Below, one piece after another: positions 46,879 through 56,196 of a stretch of 64,000 bases of DNA; position 1 is the first letter of the stretch; each line of letters opens with the position of its first letter. The notes beneath the pieces are model-generated. The model ran no database searches. It was not told the DNA's origin and saw only the letters and a program-made list of their open reading frames with translations. The position numbers and the translations under genes are program-made. The stretch is from Pseudoduganella violacea. GTDB lineage: Bacteria; Pseudomonadota; Gammaproteobacteria; Burkholderiales; Burkholderiaceae_D. The stretch lies in assembly GCF_014191875.1 (NCBI RefSeq), contig NZ_JACHXD010000008.1:62001-126000 (forward strand). Direction: 5' to 3'.

Positions 46879-49299
46879 TTATTTGGCAGGAACTGTGCTG
46901 TTTTCTTCTACACGGCTGGCGGCAGCGGCGCTGTCCGGCGCGCGCCAGCGGCCGATCCAGTCGCCCAGCTCCGTGGCCGGGATCGGACGGCTCATGAAAT
47001 AGCCCTGGCCCTGGTCGCAGCCCATGCGCTTCAAGAGTGCCCATACGGCTTCGCTTTCCAGCCCTTCCGCCACCACGCGCAAACCCATATTGTGGCCAAG
47101 GTCGATGGTCGAACGCACGATCTTGGCGTCGCCCACGTCCTGCTCCATATTGAGGACGAAGGATTTGTCGATCTTCAGTTCGTCCACGGGCAAGCGTTTC
47201 AGATAGGCCAGCGAAGAGTAGCCTGTGCCGAAATCGTCAATCGAGAGGTCGGCGCCCATGGCGTGCAGGCGCTCCAGCGTGTGCTGGGCGCGCACCGGGT
47301 CGTCCATGATGGCGCTTTCGGTGATTTCCAGGCAGAAGGCGCCAGGCGAAACCTGGTGGCGGTGCAGGATCTCGGCGAATTTGCCCGGCAAATCCTGGTC
47401 CATCAGGTCGCGCGTGGACAGGTTGACCGAGATTTTCAGATGCACGCCGCGCTGCGCCAACTGGCGGCTCAGCATGGCCGACTGCTCCAGTACCCAGCGC
47501 GTCAGCACGCGGATAAAGCCGGTCTGCTCGGCGAAGGGAATGAACTGGTCGGGGAAGACATTGCCGCGCTCCGGATGCGCCCAGCGCACCAGCGCCTCGG
47601 CCCCGCTCACGACGCCGCTGGCGAGGGTGATCTTGGGCTGGACGAACAGGCGCAGCTCGTCGCGCTCCACGGCGTTGCGCAGTTCCGTCAGCAGCGACAG
47701 GCTCTTGGCGCTGCTCTGGTCGAACACGGCGTCGTACACCACCGCGCCGTCGCGGCGCTGCTTGGCCGTGTACATCGCCACTTCGGCCATGCTGAGCAGG
47801 GATTCGCCATCCTGCCCATGCTCGGGGTAGCCGGCGATGCCCAGGCCGGCGCCGATATCGACGGTCTGCTCGTCCAGCGACAGCGGCGTCTCCAGCGCCT
47901 GTAGCACTGCCGCCGCCAGGCCGATGGCGTGATCCAGGTCGGCGCCCGGCAGCAGGATGGCGAATTCGTCGCCGCCCAGCCGGGCCAATTGGGCCGAGCT
48001 CTGGCCGCGCTGCACCATCAGCGCCAGCAGGCGTTCCGCCACCTGGCGCAGCAGCGCGTCGCCGAACTGGTGGCCCAGCACATCATTCACATGCTTGAAG
48101 CGGTCCAGGTCCATCATCAGCACCCAGACCTGGTTGCCCAGCGTTGCCGCCTGCGCCAGCGATTCGTTCAGGTGCAGCAGGAACTGGGCGCGGTTGGGCA
48201 GGCTGGTCAGCGTATCCCAATACGCGAGGCGGCGGATTTCCTGCTCGCGGCGGGCGATCCCGTCGCGCATGCTGTCCAGCGCCTGGGCCAGGGCGCCCAC
48301 CTCGTCGCGCCGCTCGACCGCGATGCGGCCCTTGTAGTCACCACGCTCCAGGCGCTTGGCGGTGCGCGCCAGCTGGCTCAAAGGCTGGGCGATGCGCTTG
48401 GCCGTCAGCGCCGCCGCCACACCGGAGACGATGATGCCGAGCGCCGTCAGCGCCAGCAGCCAGCGTTCCAGGCGCGCATATTCGGCCGTGGCCTCGTCCA
48501 GCGAGCGTCCCAGAACCACCACCGCGCGCTGGCCGCCGTCGGTGCCGATCTCCATCTCGCGCAGGCTGTAGCTGGCGCCGCCGATCTCCATTTCGAAGCT
48601 GTTGCCGGCCTCTTTGCCGCGCGCCTGCATCTGCGCCGCCAAGCTGCCGGCCGCCAGCCGCGGCAAGGTGGAATCCACGGACAGCCAGTTGCCGGCGGCA
48701 TTGCGCGTCATGATGGTGGCCTGCAGCGCGCTGATTTCATGCATCACGCCGGCTTGCTGCTTATCGATGGGGAAGGTCATCACCACCCAGCCGATGGTGA
48801 CCGGCGCCTTCACCGGCATCACCACCACCTGGTAAGGGCGCTGTTCGATGATGGCGATGCCGCTAGCGCCATCGGCCCGCTCGGCGCGCTCCAGCATGCC
48901 CTTGATCAGATTTACCAATCCGGGCGGCCGATAGGGACTGGTGGACGCGCTGATCTGGCCCTCGGCATTGACCAGCATCGTCAGCGAGGCCTTGATGCGC
49001 CCACCGTGGTTGGCCAGCGCCGACTCGATCGTCTCGCGGTCATCCTCCTCGTTATTGCCGATGGCGGCCACGAACGCGGTGTCGCGCGCCAGCAGACGGG
49101 CGCCGAAACGCAGGGTTTCCGCATTCTGCTCCAGCACGCGGCTGAAGACTTTGCTGCCATTGATCAGCTCTGCCGTGACGGCGTTGCGCGCATTGTTCTC
49201 GATGCCGCGCTGGATCAGGAGCAAGCCCGTAACCTGGACCGCGATCAGCAGCAGCAGGAAGAGCGTGGCGATCCGGCTTTCCAGGCTTCGAAAGCGCAT
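46879..49299 (-). CDS. Membrane sensor GGDEF-EAL protein with extracytoplasmic Cache-like domain
   Basis: The 806-residue protein has TM1 (about 10-30), a periplasmic double-Cache-like sensor (about 31-280), TM2 (about 283-305), HAMP (about 305-360), a GGDEF domain with intact RLGGDEFAILLPG (about 455) and an EAL domain with EALVRW, VNLSTRD, EITESAIMD, DDFGTGYSSL, LKIDKSF, AEGLES and QGYFMSRP, all intact. Both c-di-GMP synthesis and breakdown are therefore possible. It starts 16 nt after the stop of the cupredoxin gene, which is upstream on the same strand, so the two form an operon and the cupredoxin may feed the sensor domain. Confidence 0.9.
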   Translation of the reverse strand: MRFRSLESRIATLFLLLLIAVQVTGLLLIQRGIENNARNAVTAELINGSKVFSRVLEQNAETLRFGARLLARDTAFVAAIGNNEEDDRETIESALANHGGRIKASLTMLVNAEGQISASTSPYRPPGLVNLIKGMLERAERADGASGIAIIEQRPYQVVVMPVKAPVTIGWVVMTFPIDKQQAGVMHEISALQATIMTRNAAGNWLSVDSTLPRLAAGSLAAQMQARGKEAGNSFEMEIGGASYSLREMEIGTDGGQRAVVVLGRSLDEATAEYARLERWLLALTALGIIVSGVAAALTAKRIAQPLSQLARTAKRLERGDYKGRIAVERRDEVGALAQALDSMRDGIARREQEIRRLAYWDTLTSLPNRAQFLLHLNESLAQAATLGNQVWVLMMDLDRFKHVNDVLGHQFGDALLRQVAERLLALMVQRGQSSAQLARLGGDEFAILLPGADLDHAIGLAAAVLQALETPLSLDEQTVDIGAGLGIAGYPEHGQDGESLLSMAEVAMYTAKQRRDGAVVYDAVFDQSSAKSLSLLTELRNAVERDELRLFVQPKITLASGVVSGAEALVRWAHPERGNVFPDQFIPFAEQTGFIRVLTRWVLEQSAMLSRQLAQRGVHLKISVNLSTRDLMDQDLPGKFAEILHRHQVSPGAFCLEITESAIMDDPVRAQHTLERLHAMGADLSIDDFGTGYSSLAYLKRLPVDELKIDKSFVLNMEQDVGDAKIVRSTIDLGHNMGLRVVAEGLESEAVWALLKRMGCDQGQGYFMSRPIPATELGDWIGRWRAPDSAAAASRVEENSTVPAK

Positions 49300-49315
49300 G
49301 CTGGCCCCCGCCCCT

Positions 49316-49969
49316 TCAATACGAGCTGGCCGGCGCGTCGGCCGCGGCGGGCTTCAGCGCCAGCTTGAACACGGCGCCGAGCAGCGCGTCGCCGCCCTTC
49401 ACCACAACGGCCTGCTCGGCCGGCTGGGCGCTGACAGCATTGTAGTGCCAGGCTTTCAGCACATACTTGCCGGCCGGGACATCGAGGCGCACCACGCCGC
49501 TGTCATCGGTCTTGGCGAAATACGGCGTATCGACCACGCGCACATAGGCCAGCATCTTGTCGTGGATATTGCAGCCCAGGACCACGGTGCCGGCCTTTTC
49601 GAAAGTCTGCGGCTCGGCGGTGGTGCCGGAATACAGCTTCTGGTCGAATTTATGCGCCGGCGAGAAGGAATAGATGTGGTGGCGCACCTTGTCGTTATTC
49701 GGAAAGAAGATCTTGCTGCCGCTCTGGACCGCTGTGACCAGGGGGATGAATTTCAAGCCTTTCTGGCTGATCTCGCCCGGCTTCAGGGTCTTGGGCGGGG
49801 CTTGCCCGCCATCCGCCTCGGCATACACGATCACGTCCGCCAAGGGCTTGTTGCCCTCGTCGCTGACCTGCACGGTAATGCCGGAGGCGGCTGCGCTGCT
49901 GGCAGCCAGGAACAGGCCAGTGCACAACAGAACCGGCGCGGCGTGACGAAGAGTATGCGGCTTAGGCAT
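49316..49969 (-). CDS. Exported cupredoxin-like protein (annotated elsewhere as methylamine utilization protein)
   Basis: The 217-residue protein has a signal peptide (LLCTGLFLAASSAAASG) and a beta-sandwich with blue-copper-type ligands: His97/His98 in DKVRHHIYSF, then Cys133, His136 and Met139 in LGCNIHDKM. This matches a type-1 copper site. A carboxypeptidase-regulatory-like segment follows (VPAGKYVLKAWHY). No methylamine dehydrogenase genes are near, so the common database name is misleading. It is the first gene of a two-gene operon with the GGDEF-EAL sensor, 16 nt apart. A periplasmic copper or redox input to c-di-GMP signalling is a reasonable inference. Confidence 0.8.
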   Translation of the reverse strand: MPKPHTLRHAAPVLLCTGLFLAASSAAASGITVQVSDEGNKPLADVIVYAEADGGQAPPKTLKPGEISQKGLKFIPLVTAVQSGSKIFFPNNDKVRHHIYSFSPAHKFDQKLYSGTTAEPQTFEKAGTVVLGCNIHDKMLAYVRVVDTPYFAKTDDSGVVRLDVPAGKYVLKAWHYNAVSAQPAEQAVVVKGGDALLGAVFKLALKPAAADAPASSY

Positions 49970-50097
49970 CGGGTCTCCTTATTATCAGCCTATTGTAGCC
50001 CCAGCATATCGCAGCGAAAAGCGCGCCGGCGCCCAGACGGCATCAAGGAATTACAATAAAACAACTTTGTTTTCCAAAATTCATCGTCCTGTCATAA

Positions 50098-51999
50098 ATG
50101 TCATATATGCTGGGCCGCTCTCCCACCCCGAGCCCATATATCGTGAGCCAAGCGACCTTACTGCCTGCCCAGTCCGTCCAGCACGCCCCGCAGCGCCCGC
50201 CCGCGCCGCCGCCGCAGCCCAGCGTTTCCGACGAGCTGCTGGGCCAGCATCTGCTCGATATCATCGGTCGGCGGCAGTTAAGCGCGCTGTTCCAGCCCAT
50301 CATCCAGATGCAGACGGGCGAGATCGTGGCCTACGAAGGGTTGATACGGGGGCCCTCGGACAGCCCGCTGCATGCGCCGATGAATCTGTTCAAGGTGGCG
50401 CGGGCGAATAATCTGACCCAGGAAGTCGAGCATCTATGCCGGCGCGTGGTGCTGGAACGCTTTGCCGAGCTGAATCTGCCCGGCAAGCTGTTTCTGAACG
50501 TCAGCCCGGAATGCCTGATGCCGCAGCGCCACGGCGCGCGCGGCGAAACGCTGGAAACCATCCAGCAGATCGGCCTGCACCCCGACCGCGTCATCATCGA
50601 GCTGACGGAAAACCAGCCGACCTACGACTACGAGCTGATGCGCGAAGCCGTGCTGCATTACCGCAATATGGGCTTTCGCATCGCCATCGACGACCTGGGC
50701 GAAGGCTTTTCCAGCCTGCGCCTGTGGTCGGAGTTGCGCCCCGAGTATGTGAAGATCGACATGCACTTCATCCAGGGCATCAACAACGATCCCGTGAAGC
50801 TGCAATTCGTGCGCTCCATCCAGGAGATTGCCGACAAATCCGATACCCTGGTCATCGCCGAGGGCATCGAAAGCCAGGCCGAACTGCTCGTGCTGCGCGA
50901 CCTGGGGGTGGCCTACGCCCAGGGTTATCATCTGGGCCGGCCGCACGCCAGTCCAGCCAAGGCCCTGCCGGGCGAAGTGGTGAAGACGCTCAGTCGCAAT
51001 GGCGTGGCGGTCTACCCCCAACGCAGTATCGAGAAAAATGCCGTGAGCATCCTGAAACTGCTGCACCGCGTGGCGGCCGTGCCGCCGAGCATGAATAACA
51101 ACGATGTGTACGAAATCTTCAAGGCCGATCCCAAGCTCTTGATCATTCCCGTGGTCGAGAAGGACGTGCCGCTGGGCCTGATTTCGCGCTTCGTCATGAT
51201 CGATCACTTCGCCCGCCCCTATCAGCGCGAGCTGTACGGCAAGAAGTCCTGCAAGCAATTCATGGATGGGCGGCCGCTGATCGCGGACAAGGACACCAGC
51301 CTGCAGGAGCTATCCTTCCGCATGGCCGAATCGGCGGCGCACCACCTGTTCAACGGCTTCATCATCACCGACCAGGGCCGCTACCTGGGCATGGGCACCG
51401 GCCACGACCTGATGCGCGAAATCACCCAGATGCAGATCCACGCGGCGCGCTACGCCAATCCCCTGACCCAGCTGCCGGGCAATGTGCCGATCAACGAGCA
51501 TATCGACCGCCTGCTGCAGAGCGATACGCGCTTCTGGGTCTGCTATTGCGACCTCGACCACTTCAAGCCGTTTAACGATGTCTACGGCTACCGGCGCGGC
51601 GACGATGTGATCCAGCTGACCGGCAGCATCCTGAGCGCCCATTGCGATCCGAACCGCGACTTCATCGGCCACATCGGCGGCGACGATTTCATGATCCAGT
51701 TCCAGAGCGAAGACTGGCGCGAGCGCTGCCAGGCCATCCTCGACGACTTCGGCACGCGCATCCTGGACTACTACAGCATCGAAGACCGCGAGCGCGGCGG
51801 CTATATCAGCGAAGACCGGCAAGGCAAGAAAGTGTTTTATTCGCTGATGAGCTTATCGCTGGGCGTGATCAAGGTGGAGCCGAGCCAGTACTACTCCCAC
51901 CACCAGATCGCCACCGCCGCCGCCGAAGCGAAGAAGCAGGCCAAGAAAATCCACGGCAACAGCCTGTTCCTCGACCGCCGCCAGGAACCGCAGCGCTAA
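50098..51999 (+). CDS. EAL-CBS-GGDEF protein (cytoplasmic c-di-GMP enzyme)
   Basis: The 633-residue protein has a Pro/Gln-rich N-terminus (about 1-45), an EAL domain (about 50-290), a CBS-pair region (about 300-450) and a C-terminal GGDEF domain (about 455-625). Phosphodiesterase residues are YEGLIRG (EGL variant), LNVSPE, ELTEN, DDLGEGFSSL, VKIDMHF, AEGIES and QGYHLGRP. The cyclase site reads IGGDDFMIQ, a permitted GGDDF variant. No membrane segment is visible. CBS domains usually sense adenosine nucleotides, so energy charge may set the balance. It is divergent from the cupredoxin operon over 128 bp. Its TAA stop overlaps the stop of a remnant on the other strand. Confidence 0.9.
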   Translation: MSYMLGRSPTPSPYIVSQATLLPAQSVQHAPQRPPAPPPQPSVSDELLGQHLLDIIGRRQLSALFQPIIQMQTGEIVAYEGLIRGPSDSPLHAPMNLFKVARANNLTQEVEHLCRRVVLERFAELNLPGKLFLNVSPECLMPQRHGARGETLETIQQIGLHPDRVIIELTENQPTYDYELMREAVLHYRNMGFRIAIDDLGEGFSSLRLWSELRPEYVKIDMHFIQGINNDPVKLQFVRSIQEIADKSDTLVIAEGIESQAELLVLRDLGVAYAQGYHLGRPHASPAKALPGEVVKTLSRNGVAVYPQRSIEKNAVSILKLLHRVAAVPPSMNNNDVYEIFKADPKLLIIPVVEKDVPLGLISRFVMIDHFARPYQRELYGKKSCKQFMDGRPLIADKDTSLQELSFRMAESAAHHLFNGFIITDQGRYLGMGTGHDLMREITQMQIHAARYANPLTQLPGNVPINEHIDRLLQSDTRFWVCYCDLDHFKPFNDVYGYRRGDDVIQLTGSILSAHCDPNRDFIGHIGGDDFMIQFQSEDWRERCQAILDDFGTRILDYYSIEDRERGGYISEDRQGKKVFYSLMSLSLGVIKVEPSQYYSHHQIATAAAEAKKQAKKIHGNSLFLDRRQEPQR

Positions 52000-52138
52000 G
52001 CCTTGCTTTCGCGGCGCAGCTTGCGCCGCAGCCGGAAGTTATCGGCCATCAAGGTCAGCACGACCATGGTCAGCAAGGCGTCGGCCGCAGCGTAGGACTG
52101 TTCGAGAAACCTGGGTTGAGAAGGATCGCCAAATAGCC
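51996..52138 (-). pseudogene. C-terminal remnant of a membrane protein
   Basis: Reading leftwards, an open frame without a recognisable start encodes LFGDPSQPRFLEQSYAAADA, then a hydrophobic helix LLTMVVLTLMADNF and a basic tail RLRRKLRRESKA with a TAG stop at 51998-51996. It looks like the last transmembrane helix and cytoplasmic tail of a larger protein. The frame stays open upstream to about 52210 but has no start codon and no known domain. It is probably what is left of a deleted gene. The stop overlaps the stop of the EAL-CBS-GGDEF gene. Confidence 0.4.
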
Positions 52139-52218
52139 GGGTGCAACGGCCTTGCTTCTTTGCCTTTTCTACATCTTCATGCGAGCATACGGCGTGTCTA
52201 CATTTCAGAGGGTGAAAT

Positions 52219-52647
52219 ATGGCTGACTACAACGTCGCGTTGTTGCTTGGAGCCGCGCTGAGCGCGCTTGCGGCGCTTTTGCACCTGGGGATTATCTTAG
52301 GCGGACCATCCTGGTATCGCTTCTTCGGCGCGGGTGAGCGCATGGCGACGATGGCGCAACAGGGCAAGCTGTATCCCACCCTGCTTACCCTGGGCATCGC
52401 CGCCGTGCTGGCGGCGTGGGCAGCGTATGCGCTGTCGGGTGCCGGGTTGCTGGCGCCACTGCCTTGGCTGAAGACCGGGCTGTGCGTGATCGCCGCCGTG
52501 TATCTGCTGCGCGGCCTGGCCATCGTGCCGCTGTTGACGATCGCCCGGTCGAAGTCGACGCCCTTCCTGGTCTGGAGTTCGCTGATCTGCCTTGGCTACG
52601 GCATCGTGCACGCCATCGGGCTGCAACAGATCTGGAGCGCGCTGTAA
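52219..52647 (+). CDS. Small four-helix membrane protein of unknown function
   Basis: The 142-residue protein consists almost wholly of four hydrophobic helices: about 5-28, 55-78, 80-103 and 115-138. Between the first two is the polar loop GPSWYRFFGAGERMATMAQ with an invariant-looking Trp-Tyr-Arg-Phe. A GAGGG ribosome site precedes the ATG by 6 nt. No family is recognised with confidence; similar short membrane proteins occur in many proteobacteria. It follows the pseudogene remnant and converges with the Sel1-repeat gene (21-nt gap). Confidence 0.75.
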   Translation: MADYNVALLLGAALSALAALLHLGIILGGPSWYRFFGAGERMATMAQQGKLYPTLLTLGIAAVLAAWAAYALSGAGLLAPLPWLKTGLCVIAAVYLLRGLAIVPLLTIARSKSTPFLVWSSLICLGYGIVHAIGLQQIWSAL

Positions 52648-52668
52648 AAAGCGTCCATTAAGCTACGC

Positions 52669-53928
52669 TCAGACCCGGTGCGTCTCGCGCCAATGGCGCG
52701 TCAAGGCGCGGGCGGAGCCGAGTTCCTCGGCGGAGAGCTTGCCTTCGATCAAAGCGCGGCTATTGCAAGCGGCGGCGTCGCCCGCATCGGCAGCCAGCGA
52801 AATCCACATATAGGAACGCACCTGATCCGGCTCGACGCCGCGTCCGGCCTGGTACATGCCGCTCAGGTTGTACTGGGCCAAGGCATGGCCCTGCTCGGCG
52901 GCCTCGCCATACCAGCGCACGGCCTCGGCCTCATCCTGTTCCACGCCCTGGCCGTTGGCATACATGACGCCCAGATTGTTTTGCGCGCTGGCGTCGCCCT
53001 GTTCGGCCGCCAAGCGATACCAGACCGCGGCGCACTCTTCGTCCTGCGCCACGCCCTGGCCATTCGCATACATCAGTCCCAAATTGAACTGGGCGTTGGC
53101 CGCGCCTTTTTCGGCCGCCTGACGGAAATACTCCAAAGCCCGTTGCGGGTCGCGGCCCACGCCGCGTCCGTGCACATACATGCTGCCCAGGCTGTACTGG
53201 GCGTCCGCATCGCCGTACTGGGCGGCCAGGCTGAACCAGGTGAAAGCGCGCTCCTGGTCGGATTTGATGCCGCGCCCCTCGGCATAGGCGGCGCCGACCT
53301 GGAACTGGGCCCTGGGCAAGCCTTGCGCCGCCGCCAGTCGGAAGAAGGCCAGCGCCTGCGCATCGTCGCGCGGCACACCCTGTCCATTCTTGTGCAGCAG
53401 GCCCAGATTCAGCTGCGCCAGCGCATCTCCTTGGGCGGCGGCCTTGCGGAACCACGCCAGGGCCAGCGCGATATTCGCCGCGCAACCCAGCCCGCGCGCA
53501 TAATGCACGCCCATCATCGCCTGCGCGCCCGGCACACCCTGTTCGGCGGAGCGGCTGAACCAGGCCAGGGCCAGCTCATCGCTCTGCGCCACACCACGTC
53601 CCTTGCGGTACATCTGGCCGAGATTCTGCTGGGCCGCCGGCTCGCCTTGCGCGGCGGCGGAACGGAACCAGTACAGCGCTTCCGTGTCGTCCTGCGCCGT
53701 GCCGCGTCCGTGGAAATACATGGTGCCCAGATGATTTTGCGCGAAGGCCAGTCCCTGGCGCGCCGCGCAGCCCATCCAGATAAACGCGACATCGTCGTTG
53801 CGTTCGGTCTGTTCGCCACGCTTGTACTGCAGCGCCAGATTGAACTGGGCGTAGGCGTTACCGCGCTCGGCCGCTTGGCGAAACCAGAGATAGCACTCCC
53901 TCTCCTGCTGCACATTCTGCTTGGACAT
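52669..53928 (-). CDS. Sel1-repeat protein
   Basis: The 419-residue protein is built of about ten tandem 36-residue Sel1-like repeats, each with the pattern A-x-LG-x-MY-x-x-GRG-V-x-x-D-x-x-x-A-x-x-WF-x-x-AA-x-QG. Clear examples are NLGQMYRKGRGVAQSDELAL and LGSMYVHGRGVGRDPQRAL. There is no signal peptide, so a cytoplasmic scaffold is likely. Sel1 proteins mediate protein-protein contacts in signalling, stress or host interaction. It is a single gene, convergent with the four-helix protein. Repeat number may vary between strains. Confidence 0.88.
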   Translation of the reverse strand: MSKQNVQQERECYLWFRQAAERGNAYAQFNLALQYKRGEQTERNDDVAFIWMGCAARQGLAFAQNHLGTMYFHGRGTAQDDTEALYWFRSAAAQGEPAAQQNLGQMYRKGRGVAQSDELALAWFSRSAEQGVPGAQAMMGVHYARGLGCAANIALALAWFRKAAAQGDALAQLNLGLLHKNGQGVPRDDAQALAFFRLAAAQGLPRAQFQVGAAYAEGRGIKSDQERAFTWFSLAAQYGDADAQYSLGSMYVHGRGVGRDPQRALEYFRQAAEKGAANAQFNLGLMYANGQGVAQDEECAAVWYRLAAEQGDASAQNNLGVMYANGQGVEQDEAEAVRWYGEAAEQGHALAQYNLSGMYQAGRGVEPDQVRSYMWISLAADAGDAAACNSRALIEGKLSAEELGSARALTRHWRETHRV

Positions 53929-54046
53929 TTGGCTCTCCCTGTTAGAGTCAATATTATCTAAAGAATAATTTCAGCCTGGCGCACCGGTTTGTGCGTTCGC
54001 AAAGTCTGTAGCGGTTTGCTAGCATCGGCGCGACGGCAAGGAGACA

Positions 54047-54078
54047 AAAAAACCCCCGCGCCATTGCTGGCCGGGGGT
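54047..54078 (-). terminator. Intrinsic terminator of the TonB-receptor gene
   Basis: The stem AACCCCCG/CGGGGGTT with an internal GGCC/GGCG region is followed on the minus strand by TTTTTTTG. It lies 43 nt past the receptor stop. Confidence 0.85.
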
Positions 54079-54120
54079 TGCGGCAGGGACGAGTCCGCTG
54101 AAAAACCGGTACGGTCTACT

Positions 54121-56100
54121 TCAGAAGCGGGTGCGCACGCCGAACACCAGGCTGCGGCCCGGCAGCGGCGCGATGTCTTTCAGCACCGAGGTGGAAACGC
54201 GGATCTCTTCATTCAACAGATTGCGGGCGATCAGGAACCAGGTCACGTCCTGGCTGCCCAGCTTTTGCGTGTAGGCGAGATTGGCGTTGAGCTGGTTGTA
54301 TCCCGGCGTATTCGTGGTTTCGAACGAGGCCAGACGGTCCTGCCCTTGCGCATGCACCAGGGACAGGCCGCCGCGCCAGCCGCCTTCACGGTAGCCGACG
54401 CTGGCGCCGATGCGGTTGGCCGGCTGCAGCGGCAGATTGCCGCCGACATCGAGCTTGCCGCGCGAGGTGTCGGCGAAGACGCGGCCCGACCAGCCCGGGC
54501 CGCGTTCGTTGTAAGTCATTTCGGCCTCGGCGCCGCGCACCGTGGCGTTGGCCTGCTCGAAGACGCGTTCGCGCAGTTCTTCGCCGGCATGGCCGTCCTC
54601 ATCCAGCATATTGCCGGTGATGTGGCCATAGATGAAGTCTTTGATCTTGTTGCGGAAGACGTTGACCTTCCAGCGCACCTGGCCCGAGGTCTTTTGCAGG
54701 GTCAGCTCGATATTGCGCGAGGTCTCCTTCTTGAAGTCGGGGTTGCCGATATCGAAGGTGGCGGTGGCATCGTGCGGGCCGCCCGAATACAGTTCCTCGA
54801 TGGCCGGCGCGCGCTGGGCATAGGACAGGGTCGCGCCCAGGCCATAGCCCGGCACGAAGGGCCACATGCCGCCCACCGAGGCGGAACGCAGGTCGAAGGA
54901 GCGGTTCAGGCCCGTCACCGGCTTGCGCTTCACATTTTCGATGCGGGCGCCGGCATTCATATGCACCGGACCGGCATCGACTTCTTCCACCAGGAAGGCC
55001 GCGCGCGAGGTCGAATGGGTGACGGGAACCGTGTCCGGCCCGCCTTCCGCGCTCAGGGCGGAAAAGTGCTGGTTCTCGGTCTGCACGCCGAAGGTGCCGT
55101 TCCATCCCGCCAACGGCTTATGCGCCAGCTCGGCGCGCGTTTCCAGCGAGCGGTTCTTGAAGACGACTTCCGGCTGGTTTTCGTCGTTCAACTCGGCGTG
55201 CTTGTAGTCGGTATAGCCGGCCTTGAACTTGAAGGACTCGAAGCCGGAAAACGGTGCGCGCACCAGGCTGTCGATATCGTAGCGGGTCTGCTTCTGGTCG
55301 ATCTTCGAGCCCTCGTCGCTCGGAATGCCGTACAGATTGCTCAGGCGCGAAACCGAGGCGCCAACAAAGCCCCAGGATTCGATATAGGACGCGCCCAGCC
55401 CGCCGCTGCGTTCGCGCGTGGCCGAATGCGGCAGGCGGCCGGATTCGGAATCGGGGTCGCCCGCCTTGCGCGGCGCGGGAATCTTGTAGTCGTCGGTATT
55501 GCGCCAGCTGCCGTCGGCGTGCCAGGCCACCTTGCCGGCGCTGCCGTCAACGCCGCCGGACAGGGCGCGGCCCTTGTCGGCCGTGCTGTAGCGCGCCTCC
55601 AGCTGGCCGGTCGGTTTCGCTTCCAGCTCGGTCGGAATGCGTTCATTGACCACGTTCACCAGACCGCCGATCGCGCCCGAGCCGTACAGCAGGGCCGCCG
55701 GGCCGCGCAGGATTTCGATCTGGCGCGCGCTCGCGCCTTCGGACGAGACGGCGTGGTCGTTCGACAGGCCGGACACGTCCGACACCGCCATGCCGTTTTC
55801 CAGCATCTTCACACGCGAACCTTCCAGGCCGCGGATGATCGGCCGCGACGCGCCTGCGCCAAAGGCCGATGCCGACACGCCCAGTTCCTGCGACAGCGTC
55901 TCGCCCAGCGAGGTGCCGGTCTTGTCGCGCAGTTCGTCGCCAGCCAGCACCTTGGCCGGGGTCAGGATCTGGTCGTTTTCGGCCGTATGGAAAGGCGTGG
56001 CGGTGACGATGACTTTCGGCGTTTCGGCCGTTTCGGCGTGGGCCAGCGTGGACAGAGCGGACAGGACGGCGCTAGCCAGCAGCGTGTGTTGGATCTTCAT
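54121..56100 (-). CDS. TonB-dependent outer-membrane receptor, ZnuD-like
   Basis: The 659-residue protein has a signal peptide (MKIQHTLLASAVLSALSTLA, cut after AHA), a TonB-box-like KVIVTATPF, a plug domain (RPIIRGLEGSRVKMLENG, RGPAALLYGSGAIGGLVNVV) and a 22-strand-type barrel ending in ARNLLNEEIRVSTS and SLVFGVRTRF. The end pattern with SVLKDIAPLPGRS resembles the ZnuD-type zinc/haem receptor group. The small DUF2946-like exported protein just upstream, with a CxxC and histidines, supports metal uptake. Specificity is not proven; haem or other metals are alternatives. No clear Zur or Fur site was seen in front. Confidence 0.85.
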   Translation of the reverse strand: MKIQHTLLASAVLSALSTLAHAETAETPKVIVTATPFHTAENDQILTPAKVLAGDELRDKTGTSLGETLSQELGVSASAFGAGASRPIIRGLEGSRVKMLENGMAVSDVSGLSNDHAVSSEGASARQIEILRGPAALLYGSGAIGGLVNVVNERIPTELEAKPTGQLEARYSTADKGRALSGGVDGSAGKVAWHADGSWRNTDDYKIPAPRKAGDPDSESGRLPHSATRERSGGLGASYIESWGFVGASVSRLSNLYGIPSDEGSKIDQKQTRYDIDSLVRAPFSGFESFKFKAGYTDYKHAELNDENQPEVVFKNRSLETRAELAHKPLAGWNGTFGVQTENQHFSALSAEGGPDTVPVTHSTSRAAFLVEEVDAGPVHMNAGARIENVKRKPVTGLNRSFDLRSASVGGMWPFVPGYGLGATLSYAQRAPAIEELYSGGPHDATATFDIGNPDFKKETSRNIELTLQKTSGQVRWKVNVFRNKIKDFIYGHITGNMLDEDGHAGEELRERVFEQANATVRGAEAEMTYNERGPGWSGRVFADTSRGKLDVGGNLPLQPANRIGASVGYREGGWRGGLSLVHAQGQDRLASFETTNTPGYNQLNANLAYTQKLGSQDVTWFLIARNLLNEEIRVSTSVLKDIAPLPGRSLVFGVRTRF

Positions 56101-56196
56101 GGGTAAACCTCAAGCAAAAAATAGATGACAGGCAGCGTGCCGGGCGCGCGAAAACGCGCGCGGCACAGGGCTGCGAAAACGAAATACAAAAGGCTG

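Noticed and set aside
53989..56106. 705-residue open frame antisense to the TonB receptor
   Set aside because: Runs through the terminator and the whole receptor gene; a complement shadow.
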